8,591 nucleotides of DNA, taken from the NCBI GenBank assembly GCA_004297635.1, contig SCUQ01000293.1:1-8591 (forward strand), read 5' to 3'. This document shows positions 1-8,591 of the stretch, one piece after another. The position numbers and the translations under genes are program-made. Every line of letters begins with the position of its first letter. Position 1 is the stretch's first letter. The DNA is from Rhizorhabdus sp. GTDB lineage: Bacteria > Pseudomonadota > Alphaproteobacteria > Sphingomonadales > Sphingomonadaceae. Below the pieces are notes generated by a model. It had not been told where the DNA came from. It did no database searches and saw only the letters and a program-made list of their open reading frames with translations.

Positions 1-9
1 TGAATAAGT

Positions 10-1191
10 ATGGAAGACATCTACATCGTCAGCGGCGTCCGCACCGCGATTGGCGACTTCGGCGGATCGCTGAAGAGCTTCTCTGCGTCTGACCTCGGGG
101 GGAAGGTCGTCGGTGAGGCGATCGGCCGGGCCGGGATCGCGCCGTCCGACGTCGAGCATGTCGTGATCGGCCAGGTCATGCCCACCGGTGCCAAGGACGG
201 GATGCTGGCGCGCGTCATCGCCCTCGAAGCCGGCGTGCCGATCGAGGCGCCCGCGCTGACGATCAACCGCCTGTGCGGCTCGGGCGTCCAGTCGATCGTC
301 TCCGCGGCGCAGATGATGCAGCTGGGCGAGGCGTCGATCACCGTCGCCGGCGGCGCGGAATCGATGTCGAACGTGCCCTATCACGATCATGGCGCCCGCT
401 GGGGCGTGAAGATGGGCAACAATGTCCTGTCCGATGCGCTGGTCGAGGGGCTGCAGGATGCGCGCGGCGGCTATCATATGGGCATCACCGCCGAGAATTG
501 CGCCGAGCGCCACCAGGTGAGCCGCGAGGAGCAGGATGCACTTGCGCTCGAAGGTCATCAGCGCGCGATCGCCGCGATCGAGGAAGGCCGCTTCAAGACG
601 CAGATCCTGCCGATCGAGATCAAGACGCGCAAGGGCGTCACCGTCTTCGATACCGACGAGCACCCGCGCGCCGACACCAATATCGAGACGCTCGCCAAGA
701 TGAAGCCGGCCTTCAAGAAGGATGGCGGCACCGTCACCGCCGCCAATGCCAGCGGCATCAATGACGCGGCGGCAGCGGTAGTCCTGGCGACCGGCAGCGA
801 GGTGGAGAAGCGCGGGTTGAAGCCGCTGGCGAAGATCGTCGCCTGGGGCCATGCCGGCGTCGAGCCGGAATATATGGGCGAAGGCCCGATCAAGGCGGTT
901 CCGGTCGCGCTCAAGCGCGCTGGCCTAACCCTTGCCGACATGGATGTGATCGAAGCCAATGAGGCCTTCGCGGCACAGGCGCTGGCCGTCGCCAAGTCGC
1001 TCGGTTTCGATCGGACGAAGCTCAACCCCAACGGCTCGGGCATCGCGCTGGGCCACCCGGTCGGCGCCACCGGCACGATCCTGACGGTCAAGGCCGCCTA
1101 TGAGCTGCAGCGCACCGGCGGCCGCTACGCGCTGATCACCATGTGCATCGGCGGCGGGCAGGGCATCGCCCTGGTCATCGAAAGGGTCTGA
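10..1191 (+). CDS. bktB: Beta-ketothiolase (acetyl-CoA C-acyltransferase), BktB-like
   Basis: A 393-residue thiolase, the normal full length for the family. It catalyses reversible thiolysis of 3-ketoacyl-CoA to acetyl-CoA plus a shortened acyl-CoA in the cytoplasm. The catalytic set is complete: Cys89 in NRLCGSG (acyl-enzyme nucleophile), Asn317 in EANEAF, His349 in GHPVGATG and Cys379 in CIGGGQG. These match the Cys89/His348/Cys378 pattern of Zoogloea thiolase to within one residue. The N-terminus (VSGVRTAIG then FGGSLK) and the FDTDEH segment resemble, from memory, Cupriavidus BktB more than PhaA; BktB also handles C5 3-ketovaleryl-CoA. That would suit this operon, since cleaving 3-ketovaleryl-CoA yields propionyl-CoA, but the substrate is inferred. 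Only 9 bases precede the ATG, beginning with a TGA that may end an upstream gene, so its ribosome site and promoter are not visible. A generic acetyl-CoA acetyltransferase (PhaA/AtoB role) is the main alternative. Confidence 0.9.
   Translation: MEDIYIVSGVRTAIGDFGGSLKSFSASDLGGKVVGEAIGRAGIAPSDVEHVVIGQVMPTGAKDGMLARVIALEAGVPIEAPALTINRLCGSGVQSIVSAAQMMQLGEASITVAGGAESMSNVPYHDHGARWGVKMGNNVLSDALVEGLQDARGGYHMGITAENCAERHQVSREEQDALALEGHQRAIAAIEEGRFKTQILPIEIKTRKGVTVFDTDEHPRADTNIETLAKMKPAFKKDGGTVTAANASGINDAAAAVVLATGSEVEKRGLKPLAKIVAWGHAGVEPEYMGEGPIKAVPVALKRAGLTLADMDVIEANEAFAAQALAVAKSLGFDRTKLNPNGSGIALGHPVGATGTILTVKAAYELQRTGGRYALITMCIGGGQGIALVIERV
1181..1186 (+). promoter_or_regulatory. Ribosome binding site for the epimerase
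   Basis: AAAGGG lies 7 nt before ATG 1194, within the last codons of the thiolase gene. It supports ATG 1194 rather than the in-frame ATG at 1143, which would add 17 residues encoded by out-of-frame thiolase sequence. Confidence 0.6.
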
Positions 1192-1193
1192 CG

Positions 1194-1619
1194 ATGAAGC
1201 TGGGCCGCCTCAACCATGTCGGGGTCGCGACCCCGTCGATCGAGAAGAGCATCGCCTTCTACCGCGACGTGATGGGCGCGGAGGTGATCCGTGAGCCCTT
1301 CGACCTGCCGGCGCAGGGGGTGAAGGTCTGCTTCGTCGATACGCCGAACAGCCAGATCGAGCTGATCGAGCCGCTGGGCGAAGCCTCGCCGATCCACGGC
1401 TTCCTCGCCAAGAATCCGGCGGGTGGCCAGCATCACCTCTGCTACGAGGTGCCCGATATCCATGCCGCCAAGGCCTGGTTCGAGGGCAAGGGCGCCAAGG
1501 TGCTCGGCGAGCCGCGCATCGGCGCGCATGGCACGCTGATCTTCTTCGTCCATCCGAAGGACATGGGCGGGGTGCTGACCGAGATCATGGAAACCCCCAA
1601 GCCGGGCGCCGCGCATTGA
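1194..1619 (+). CDS. mce: Methylmalonyl-CoA epimerase
   Basis: A 141-residue protein of the vicinal oxygen chelate (glyoxalase/bleomycin-resistance) fold. It interconverts (S)- and (R)-methylmalonyl-CoA, linking propionyl-CoA carboxylase to the mutase. The N-terminus LNHVGVATPS is typical of the family. Likely metal ligands are His8, Gln54 in NSQIELIEP, one of the His pair at 80-81 in GGQHHLCYEV, and Glu130 in GVLTEIME; these correspond by position to the His/Gln/His/Glu set of the Propionibacterium enzyme. It starts 2 nt after the thiolase stop, and its own stop overlaps the next start by 4 nt. Having the mutase two genes downstream makes this function much likelier than another VOC enzyme such as glyoxalase I. 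Confidence 0.95.
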   Translation: MKLGRLNHVGVATPSIEKSIAFYRDVMGAEVIREPFDLPAQGVKVCFVDTPNSQIELIEPLGEASPIHGFLAKNPAGGQHHLCYEVPDIHAAKAWFEGKGAKVLGEPRIGAHGTLIFFVHPKDMGGVLTEIMETPKPGAAH

Positions 1620-2404
1620 CCTACCGGACGATCCGATTCGATCTGAGCGACGATGTCGCGACGATCACGCTCAACCGCCCCGACCGGATGAACGCGCTCA
1701 CCCCGCTCGTCTTGGAAGAGGCCAGCACGGCGATCGACCAAGCGCTGGGTGACGGTGCGCGGGCATTGATGCTCACCGGCGAAGGGCGTGCCTTCTGCTC
1801 GGGCGCCGATCTGGTTCCCGACGAATATGGCTATGCGGGGCTGCCCGACGATCTGGGCGAACTGCTCGATAGCCATTACCACCCGTTCATACGCAAGCTG
1901 GCCGGGCTCGACATTCCGGTGGTCAGCGCGATCAACGGCCCTGCCGTCGGTGCGGGTATGGGGCTCGCTCTGACCGCCGATCTCACCGTGATGGCACGTT
2001 CCGCCTATCTGCTGCTCGCCTTCGTCAACATCGGGCTGGTGCCCGATGCGGGCGTGACGTGGCTGATCGCCAAGGGCGCCGGCCGCGCCCAGGCGATGGA
2101 AATGGCGCTGCTCGGCGATCGGATTTCCGCCGAGGATGCCAGGGCGATGGGGCTGATCAACCGCGTCGTCGATGATATGGCGGTGCTGGAGGAAGCGCGG
2201 GGTCTGGCACTGCGCCTCGCCCGCGGCCCCACTGTCGCGATCGGCATGATCCGCAAGCAGGTGGCCGCCGCCCTCAACCATACGCTCGACGAGACGCTCG
2301 ACGCGGAGTGCCGGAACCAGAGCAGGGCAGGCCGCAGCCAGGATTTCCGGGAAGCCATCGCCGCCTTTGGTGAGAAGCGCAAACCAATCTTCAAGGGACG
2401 CTGA
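1616..2404 (+). CDS. Enoyl-CoA hydratase/isomerase family protein, PaaG-like
   Basis: A 262-residue crotonase-fold protein. The first oxyanion-hole stretch is [12 protein letters not shown] (about 55-66) and the second is [16 protein letters not shown] (about 107-122). The two glutamates of classical enoyl-CoA hydratase (rat Glu144 and Glu164) are absent: by eye their positions hold Gly in GAGMGLA and Phe in LAFVNIG. Instead there is Asp144 in [11 protein letters not shown], the pattern of PaaG-type isomerases, which use one Asp, and the C-terminal half also reads like PaaG. It may therefore isomerise a double bond or an epoxide/oxepin CoA ester rather than hydrate; its substrate is unknown. 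The usual PDxGGTW appears as PDAGVTW, with Val146. The only plausible start is TTG 1616, because the next in-frame ATG (1688) would cut into the fold. The TTG overlaps the epimerase stop (ATTGA) with no clear ribosome site, suggesting translational coupling. Misannotation as plain PaaF/EchA is possible. Confidence 0.9.
   Translation: MTYRTIRFDLSDDVATITLNRPDRMNALTPLVLEEASTAIDQALGDGARALMLTGEGRAFCSGADLVPDEYGYAGLPDDLGELLDSHYHPFIRKLAGLDIPVVSAINGPAVGAGMGLALTADLTVMARSAYLLLAFVNIGLVPDAGVTWLIAKGAGRAQAMEMALLGDRISAEDARAMGLINRVVDDMAVLEEARGLALRLARGPTVAIGMIRKQVAAALNHTLDETLDAECRNQSRAGRSQDFREAIAAFGEKRKPIFKGR
2393..2398 (+). promoter_or_regulatory. Ribosome binding site deciding the mutase start
   Basis: AAGGGA sits 7 nt upstream of ATG 2406. 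An in-frame GTG at 2367 would add 13 residues without family resemblance and lies inside the hydratase-family gene, so ATG 2406 is preferred. Confidence 0.7.
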
Positions 2405-2405
2405 G

Positions 2406-4547
2406 ATGACCGACAAGACGCTCGCGGACTGGCAGGCCGCCGCTGCGAAGGAGGTGAAGGGCAAGGACCTGACCTGGCAGACCCCCGAGGGGATCGCGGT
2501 CAAGCCGCTCTACACGGCGGACGATGTTGCCGGGATCGATCCCGGCCTGCCGGGCTTCGCGCCGTTCACGCGCGGCGTGCGCGCGTCGATGTATGCCGGC
2601 CGTCCCTGGACGATCCGCCAATATGCAGGCTTTTCGACTGCCGAGGAATCGAACGCTTTCTACCATCGCAACCTGAAGGCGGGGCAGAAGGGCCTGTCGG
2701 TCGCCTTCGACCTGGCCACCCACCGTGGCTATGACAGCGATCATGTCCGCGTGACCGGCGATGTCGGCAAGGCGGGCGTGGCGATCGACACGATCGACGA
2801 CATGAAGATCCTGTTCGACGGCATCCCGCTCGACCAGATGTCCGTGTCGATGACGATGAACGGCGCGGTGATCCCGATCCTCGCCTTCTTCATCGTCGCC
2901 GGGGAGGAGCAGGGCGTGCCGCGCGCCCAGCTCGACGGGACCATCCAGAACGACATCCTCAAGGAGTTCATGGTCCGCAACACCTATATCTACCCGCCCG
3001 AGCCGAGCATGCGGATCATCTCGGACATCTTCGGCTACACCTCGCGCGAGATGCCGAAGTTCAACTCGATCTCGATCTCCGGCTATCACATGCAGGAAGC
3101 CGGGGCGACGCAGGTCCAGGAGCTGGCCTTCACCATCGCCGACGGCATGGAATATGTGAAATATGGCGTGGCATCGGGCCTCGATATCGACAAATTCGCC
3201 GGGCGGCTGAGCTTCTTCTTCGCGATCGGCATGAACTTCTTCATGGAGATCGCGAAGCTGCGCGCCGCGCGCGTGCTGTGGCACCGGGTGATGACGCAGC
3301 TGGGCGCGAAGGACGAGCGCTCGAAGATGCTGCGCACCCATTGCCAGACGTCGGGCGTCTCGCTGACCGAGCAGGACCCGTACAACAACGTCATGCGCAC
3401 CACGATCGAGGCGATGGCGGCGATGCTGGGCGGCACCCAGTCGCTCCATACCAACGCACTGGACGAGGCGATCGCGCTGCCGACCGATTTCTCGGCCCGG
3501 ATCGCCCGCAACACCCAGATCGTCATCCAGGAAGAAACCGGGATGACCAAGGTCGTCGATCCGCTCGGCGGCTCCTATTATGTCGAGAGCCTGACCCAGG
3601 AGCTGGTCGACAAGGCCTGGGCGATCATCGAGAAGGTCGAGGCCGAAGGCGGCATGGCCAAGGCCGTGGCGGCCGGCTGGCCCAAGGCGATGATCGAGGA
3701 GGCCTCGGCGGCCAAGGCGGCACGGATCGACCGGGTCGAAGAGGTGATCGTCGGCGTCAACAAATATAAGCTGGCGCAGGAAGATCCGATCGACATTCTC
3801 GACGTGGACAATGTCGCGGTGCGCGAATCGCAGATCGCCCGGATCCAGAAGGTGAAGGCGGGTCGCGACGAGGCCGCCTGCCAGGCGGCACTGGCCGCGC
3901 TGACCGAGGGCGCGAAGGGCAATGCCAATCTGCTCGAACTGGCGGTCGAATGCGCGCGCAAGCGGGCGACCCTGGGCGAGATCAGCGCGGCGATGGAAGA
4001 GGTGTTCGGGCGCTTCGGCACCAACCCGACCCCGGTCAAGGGCATCTATGGCGGCGCCTATGGCGACGATCCGCGCTGGCTGGGCCTGATCGACGGGGTC
4101 GGCGCGATCAGCCAGCGCAAGGGCCGCAAGCCGAAGATGCTCGTCGCCAAGATGGGCCAGGACGGCCATGATCGCGGCGCCAATCTCGTCTCCTCCGCGT
4201 TCGGCGATCTCGGCTTCGAGGTGGTCGCCGGGCCGCTGTTCCAGACGCCGAAGGAAGCCGCGGAGCTGGCTATCAAGGCCGATGTCGACGTGGTGGGGGC
4301 CTCCAGCCTCGCCGCGGGACACAAGACCTTGATCCCCGAGCTGATCGGCCATCTGCGCGATGCCGGCCGCAGCGACATCAAGGTGATCGCGGGCGGCGTC
4401 ATCCCGGCGCAGGACTATCAGTTCCTGCGCGATGCGGGCGTGCAGGGCATTTTCGGCCCCGGCACCAATCTGGTCAGCGCGGCGACCGAAGTGCTACGGC
4501 TGTTGGGCCACAACCAACCGCCCGAAGGCCTGGAGGCCGCCGAATGA
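2406..4547 (+). CDS. scpA: Methylmalonyl-CoA mutase, single-chain adenosylcobalamin enzyme
   Basis: A 713-residue catalytic mutase converting (R)-methylmalonyl-CoA to succinyl-CoA by an adenosylcobalamin radical mechanism in the cytoplasm. The N-terminal TIM-barrel substrate domain spans roughly residues 35-560. The C-terminal B12-binding domain (about 578-700) carries DGHDRG with the cobalt-ligating His588. Residues matching the Propionibacterium MutB active site at a constant offset of 16 are Tyr73 (Tyr89), Arg191 (Arg207) and His228 (His244). Tyr plus Arg at the first two positions indicates methylmalonyl-CoA specificity; isobutyryl-CoA mutases have Phe and Gln there. It resembles homodimeric E. 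coli Sbm-type enzymes, and no small MutA-like subunit is adjacent. A tail from 701 onward, containing GHNQPPE, extends past the B12 fold. The start is 1 nt after the previous stop, and the stop overlaps bioB by 4 nt (ATGA). The MeaB/ArgK chaperone is not in the window. Confidence 0.97.
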   Translation: MTDKTLADWQAAAAKEVKGKDLTWQTPEGIAVKPLYTADDVAGIDPGLPGFAPFTRGVRASMYAGRPWTIRQYAGFSTAEESNAFYHRNLKAGQKGLSVAFDLATHRGYDSDHVRVTGDVGKAGVAIDTIDDMKILFDGIPLDQMSVSMTMNGAVIPILAFFIVAGEEQGVPRAQLDGTIQNDILKEFMVRNTYIYPPEPSMRIISDIFGYTSREMPKFNSISISGYHMQEAGATQVQELAFTIADGMEYVKYGVASGLDIDKFAGRLSFFFAIGMNFFMEIAKLRAARVLWHRVMTQLGAKDERSKMLRTHCQTSGVSLTEQDPYNNVMRTTIEAMAAMLGGTQSLHTNALDEAIALPTDFSARIARNTQIVIQEETGMTKVVDPLGGSYYVESLTQELVDKAWAIIEKVEAEGGMAKAVAAGWPKAMIEEASAAKAARIDRVEEVIVGVNKYKLAQEDPIDILDVDNVAVRESQIARIQKVKAGRDEAACQAALAALTEGAKGNANLLELAVECARKRATLGEISAAMEEVFGRFGTNPTPVKGIYGGAYGDDPRWLGLIDGVGAISQRKGRKPKMLVAKMGQDGHDRGANLVSSAFGDLGFEVVAGPLFQTPKEAAELAIKADVDVVGASSLAAGHKTLIPELIGHLRDAGRSDIKVIAGGVIPAQDYQFLRDAGVQGIFGPGTNLVSAATEVLRLLGHNQPPEGLEAAE
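4532..4536 (+). promoter_or_regulatory. Ribosome binding site for biotin synthase
   Basis: A strong GGAGG lies 7 nt before ATG 4544, embedded in the last codons of the mutase gene. It fixes the bioB start at the ATGA overlap. Confidence 0.75.
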
Positions 4548-5560
4548 ATGCACATAGCAATCCCCGCCCCGCCATCCGCTCCGACTGGACCCGCGAGGAA
4601 ATAGCGGCTCTGTTCGATCTGCCGTTCAACGATCTGCTCTGGCAGGCGCAGGCCACGCACCGCGAGAATCACGAGGCGAACGCGGTCCAGCTGTCGACCC
4701 TGCTGTCGATCAAGACCGGCGGCTGCCCGGAGGATTGCGGCTATTGCAACCAGTCGGTCCATGCCGAGACGGGGCTGAAGGCCACCAAGCTGATGGACGT
4801 CCGCGCGGTGCTGCAGTCCGCGGCGCAGGCGAAGGATGCCGGCTCGACCCGCTTCTGCATGGGCGCCGCCTGGCGCAACCCCAAGGACCGCGACATGCCC
4901 GCCATCGTCGAGATGGTGAAGGGCGTCCGCCAGATGGGCATGGAAACCTGCATGACCCTGGGCATGCTCACCGAGACGCAGGCCAGGACGCTCGCCGATG
5001 CCGGTCTCGACTATTACAACCATAATATCGACACCTCGCCCGAACGCTATGAGGCGGTGATCACCACGCGGACCTTCGAGGACCGCATCGAGACGCTCGA
5101 GCATGTCCGCGAGGCGGGGATCAACGTCTGCTGCGGCGGCATCGTCGGCATGGGCGAGACCCGCGCCGACCGCGTCGGTTTCATCCACGCGCTGGCGACC
5201 CTGCCGGTCCATCCCGAAAGCGTGCCCGTCAACGCGCTGGTGCCGGTCAAGGGCACGGTGCTGGGCGACATGCTGGCCGATACGCCGCTGGCGAAGATCG
5301 ACGAGATCGAGTTCGTCCGCACCGTCGCGGTCGCGCGCATCGCCATGCCCGGCTCGATGGTCCGCCTGTCGGCGGGCCGCGAAAGCATGTCCGATGCGGC
5401 GCAGGCGCTGTGTTTCATGGCGGGCGCCAATTCGATCTTCACCGGCGACAAGCTGCTGACCACCGACAATGCCGGCGACGACCGTGACGCGGCCCTGTTC
5501 GCCAAGCTCGGCGTCACGCCGATGGCAGCGCAGTGCAAGGTGGAGCTGGCGGCGGAATGA
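4544..5560 (+). CDS. bioB: Biotin synthase
   Basis: A 338-residue radical SAM enzyme that inserts sulfur into dethiobiotin, the last step of biotin synthesis. The [4Fe-4S] cluster cysteines are Cys61, Cys65 and Cys68 in [13 protein letters not shown]. The [2Fe-2S] sulfur-donor ligands are also present: Cys105, Cys136 and Cys196 match E. coli Cys97, Cys128 and Cys188 at a constant offset of 8, and Arg274 in VRLSAGRE matches E. coli Arg260. [11 protein letters not shown] and [11 protein letters not shown] are further BioB signatures. All key residues are intact, so it should be active. No other bio genes (bioA, bioD, bioF) are next to it. It lies between the mutase and a lipoprotein gene, overlapping each by 4 nt, and one gene upstream of the biotin-carrying carboxylase subunit. 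This suggests cofactor supply for that enzyme (inference). No room exists for a separate promoter in front of it. Confidence 0.97.
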   Translation: MNAHSNPRPAIRSDWTREEIAALFDLPFNDLLWQAQATHRENHEANAVQLSTLLSIKTGGCPEDCGYCNQSVHAETGLKATKLMDVRAVLQSAAQAKDAGSTRFCMGAAWRNPKDRDMPAIVEMVKGVRQMGMETCMTLGMLTETQARTLADAGLDYYNHNIDTSPERYEAVITTRTFEDRIETLEHVREAGINVCCGGIVGMGETRADRVGFIHALATLPVHPESVPVNALVPVKGTVLGDMLADTPLAKIDEIEFVRTVAVARIAMPGSMVRLSAGRESMSDAAQALCFMAGANSIFTGDKLLTTDNAGDDRDAALFAKLGVTPMAAQCKVELAAE

Positions 5561-6114
5561 TCGCACTGGTGCGAGCCTTGATTTGGTCGGCATTGATGCT
5601 GGCCGGCTGCGGTCCGGCATCGGCTGGGCATCTGGGCGAACTCAGCACCACCGCCAAGGCCGGAAATGTCATTGTCATCGGCGACTTCGTGGCCCGCTTG
5701 TGCGTCGATTCGGTGATCGGATCAGCCTCCTTCGGAACGGCGTTGCGAGACACGGGGTGGAGCTTCCGGCAGACGCAGCAAGCTGATCAGTCGACCACGC
5801 TCGACGTATGGGAAGCTCCCAACCTCACCCTGATCCATTCGGCTGAACCCGTAAAAATCAAGAACGCAGACGTCTGGATGTGTTCGGTCAAGATCAATGC
5901 TCCGGTTGCCCCAACCATCGAACAGCTAGAAGCGCATTTCCGCGCTCGGTTTGATCAGGACGTGACAAGGTCGGCACCGGCTGACTGGCACTGGAAACCT
6001 CGCCCTCTGGCCGAAGCACACATCAACATGATCCCGTCCGATCAGCCGGGCTCCGTGTTTGTGCATGTTGAATTCGCCGACATGAAACCTCTCAACGCCC
6101 TGTTTGGAAGCTGA
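5557..6114 (+). CDS. Predicted lipoprotein of unknown function
   Basis: A 185-residue protein I do not recognise. The N-terminus has Arg6, a hydrophobic run (residues 7-17) and a lipobox LAGC, pointing to cleavage before Cys18 and lipidation. Cleavage by signal peptidase I after ASA (residue 23) is the alternative. The body is soluble-looking, with no further membrane helix. It has two more cysteines (Cys49, Cys109) that could form a periplasmic disulfide, and several Trp residues (68, 85, 107, 144, 146). ATG 5557 overlaps the bioB stop (ATGA), and the stop lies 1 nt before pccA, so it is probably translated as part of the operon. A start at ATG 5533 would put eight Gly-rich residues before the signal peptide and is less likely. 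Hand-counted GC over 5701-6110 is about 57%, below its neighbours, and rarer codons appear (CTA 5926, ACA-AGG 5965-5970). An envelope protein among cytoplasmic enzymes is odd; no function can be assigned. Confidence 0.8.
   Translation: MIALVRALIWSALMLAGCGPASAGHLGELSTTAKAGNVIVIGDFVARLCVDSVIGSASFGTALRDTGWSFRQTQQADQSTTLDVWEAPNLTLIHSAEPVKIKNADVWMCSVKINAPVAPTIEQLEAHFRARFDQDVTRSAPADWHWKPRPLAEAHINMIPSDQPGSVFVHVEFADMKPLNALFGS
6106..6110 (+). promoter_or_regulatory. Ribosome binding site deciding the pccA start
   Basis: GGAAG is placed 5 nt before ATG 6116, giving the standard biotin carboxylase N-terminus MFKKILIANRGEIA. The in-frame TTG at 6104 would overlap this site and add four residues, so it is not chosen. 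Confidence 0.65.
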
Positions 6115-6115
6115 A

Positions 6116-8098
<1,983 letters not shown>

Positions 8099-8104
8099 CC
8101 GCGA

Positions 8105-8136
8105 CCCTCCCTCTCCGCGCTGGCGGAGGGGGAGGG
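8105..8136. terminator. Hairpin between convergent genes, possible bidirectional terminator
   Basis: A 14-bp stem pairs 8105-8118 (CCCTCCCTCTCCGC) with 8123-8136 (GCGGAGGGGGAGGG) around a GCTG loop; every pair is Watson-Crick except one T-G at 8112/8129. It begins 6 nt after the pccA stop and ends 17 nt before the stop of the opposing gene. No T-run follows on either strand, so it is not a textbook intrinsic terminator. It may end transcription in both directions, protect the mRNA 3' end, or be a copy of the pyrimidine/purine palindromes common between genes in sphingomonads (family knowledge, not checked here). Confidence 0.55.
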
Positions 8137-8153
8137 CCGGAGGTCAGCTCCGC

Positions 8154-8591
8154 TTAGAAGGCGAAGACGAGGCCCGCCATCGGGCGGATGCTGTCGAAAT
8201 CATAGGTATCGGCCTGCAGCCGCAGGCGCGGTCCGGCTTCGCCGAGGATACCGCCGAGACCGATTTCCTTCGGGCCGACTTCGACGCCGACGCCATAGGT
8301 CCAGTCCTTCTGGTCAGAGAAGCCGCGACGGCCATTGACCCACTGATAGCCGGCCGATGCGAAGATCAGGCCGCTCTGGCCAGCGCGCACGCCGACCCGG
8401 CCCTTCACGCCATATTCCCAATCGATGTCCTTGAAACCCTTGGCGGCGTTGCCTTCGACGCCGACGAAGACGGGGCCGAACGGCATGTTGATGCCGGCGA
8501 TGCCCTCGACGAGGGCGCCATCCATCTTGCCGCGGGAACCGACGGTGCCGAACTCGCTGCGGCGGTCGAAATTATGATAGCCACCGAGCAC
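8154..8591 (-). CDS. Outer-membrane beta-barrel protein, C-terminal part (5' end outside window)
   Basis: The last 145 residues of a minus-strand gene; the frame is open to the window edge, so the start and signal peptide are not visible. The leftmost readable codon is GTG and is probably internal. The sequence shows amphipathic beta strands alternating with Gly/Asp-rich turns: about 42-52 (VFVGVEGNAAK), 58-68 (WEYGVKGRVGV), 73-84 (GLIFASAGYQWV), 97-106 (WTYGVGVEVG), 120-130 and 135-145. The C-terminus VFAF ends in Phe, the usual recognition signal for outer-membrane assembly by the BAM complex. This fits a small opacity/OmpA-like eight-strand porin-type protein of the kind common in sphingomonads. 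Its ligand or role cannot be told. It converges on the propionate operon and is likely unrelated to it, being separated by the hairpin at 8105-8136. Confidence 0.8.
   Translation of the reverse strand: MLGGYHNFDRRSEFGTVGSRGKMDGALVEGIAGINMPFGPVFVGVEGNAAKGFKDIDWEYGVKGRVGVRAGQSGLIFASAGYQWVNGRRGFSDQKDWTYGVGVEVGPKEIGLGGILGEAGPRLRLQADTYDFDSIRPMAGLVFAF

Noticed and set aside
1..9. TGA at 1-3 as the end of an upstream gene
   Set aside because: It is plausible, for example as the end of pccB, but three bases cannot identify a gene, so it is not listed as a feature.
2367..2405. Upstream GTG start for the mutase
   Set aside because: The 13 extra residues have no family resemblance, and AAGGGA at 2393-2398 is correctly spaced for ATG 2406.
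2341..2405. Possible cobalamin riboswitch ahead of the B12-dependent mutase
   Set aside because: Only 1 nt separates the mutase from the previous gene, and no B12-box-like conserved sequence was seen; there is no room for an RNA element.
1442..2503. 353-codon minus-strand frame spanning three plus-strand genes
   Set aside because: It crosses the epimerase, hydratase-family and mutase genes, which are all well supported, and its translation shows no domain.
2391..4352. 653-codon open frame on the minus strand opposite the mutase gene
   Set aside because: It mirrors a verified mutase with intact active-site residues. Long antisense frames are expected in high-GC genes, and its His/Asp/Arg-rich translation resembles no family.
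4440..4543. Possible biotin-responsive operator (BioR-type palindrome) before bioB
   Set aside because: The stretch is mutase coding sequence and contains no TTATAGATAA-like site or other AT-rich palindrome.
5533..5556. Upstream ATG 5533 as start of the lipoprotein gene
   Set aside because: It would put a Gly-rich octapeptide before the hydrophobic signal region; ATG 5557 at the ATGA junction matches the coupling seen elsewhere in this operon.
4418..5620. 400-codon minus-strand frame opposite bioB
   Set aside because: BioB on the plus strand has every cluster ligand; the antisense product is a compositional artefact.

Overview
The window looks like chromosomal DNA of an alphaproteobacterium, most likely a sphingomonad. 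The grounds are high GC (about 65-70% in the core genes by spot hand counts), the codon style, the family members present, and a CCCTCCC...GGGAGGG-type palindrome between convergent genes. The genus cannot be fixed from sequence reading alone. It is almost fully coding.

Layout: positions 10-8098 hold seven plus-strand genes packed as one apparent operon. Gaps or overlaps between neighbours are +2, -4, +1, -4, -4 and +1 nt. In order they are: a BktB-like beta-ketothiolase (10-1191), methylmalonyl-CoA epimerase (1194-1619), a PaaG-like enoyl-CoA hydratase/isomerase with a TTG start (1616-2404), single-chain B12-dependent methylmalonyl-CoA mutase (2406-4547), biotin synthase (4544-5560), a small unrecognised predicted lipoprotein (5557-6114), and the biotin-carrying alpha subunit of propionyl-CoA carboxylase (6116-8098). 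A 14-bp hairpin follows at 8105-8136. On the minus strand, converging on it, is the 3' part of an outer-membrane beta-barrel gene (8154-8591) whose 5' end lies outside the window.

How the genes fit together: propionyl-CoA can arise from thiolysis of odd-chain 3-ketoacyl-CoA, with the hydratase/isomerase acting on acyl-CoA intermediates. It is carboxylated by the biotin-dependent carboxylase to (S)-methylmalonyl-CoA, epimerised to the (R) form, and rearranged by the mutase to succinyl-CoA for the TCA cycle. Biotin synthase in the same operon would supply the carboxylase cofactor. The carboxylase beta subunit (PccB) and the mutase-protecting GTPase (MeaB/ArgK) are not in the window.

The core is well-known metabolism, and I see no convincing new system. 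The points most worth a second look are the lower-GC lipoprotein gene embedded between bioB and pccA, a GHNQPPE tail on the mutase, the catalytic-residue pattern of the hydratase-family protein, and the placement of bioB inside a propionate operon. No RNA genes, CRISPR arrays, insertion sequences or attachment sites were seen, and no stretch over 300 bases lacks a gene.
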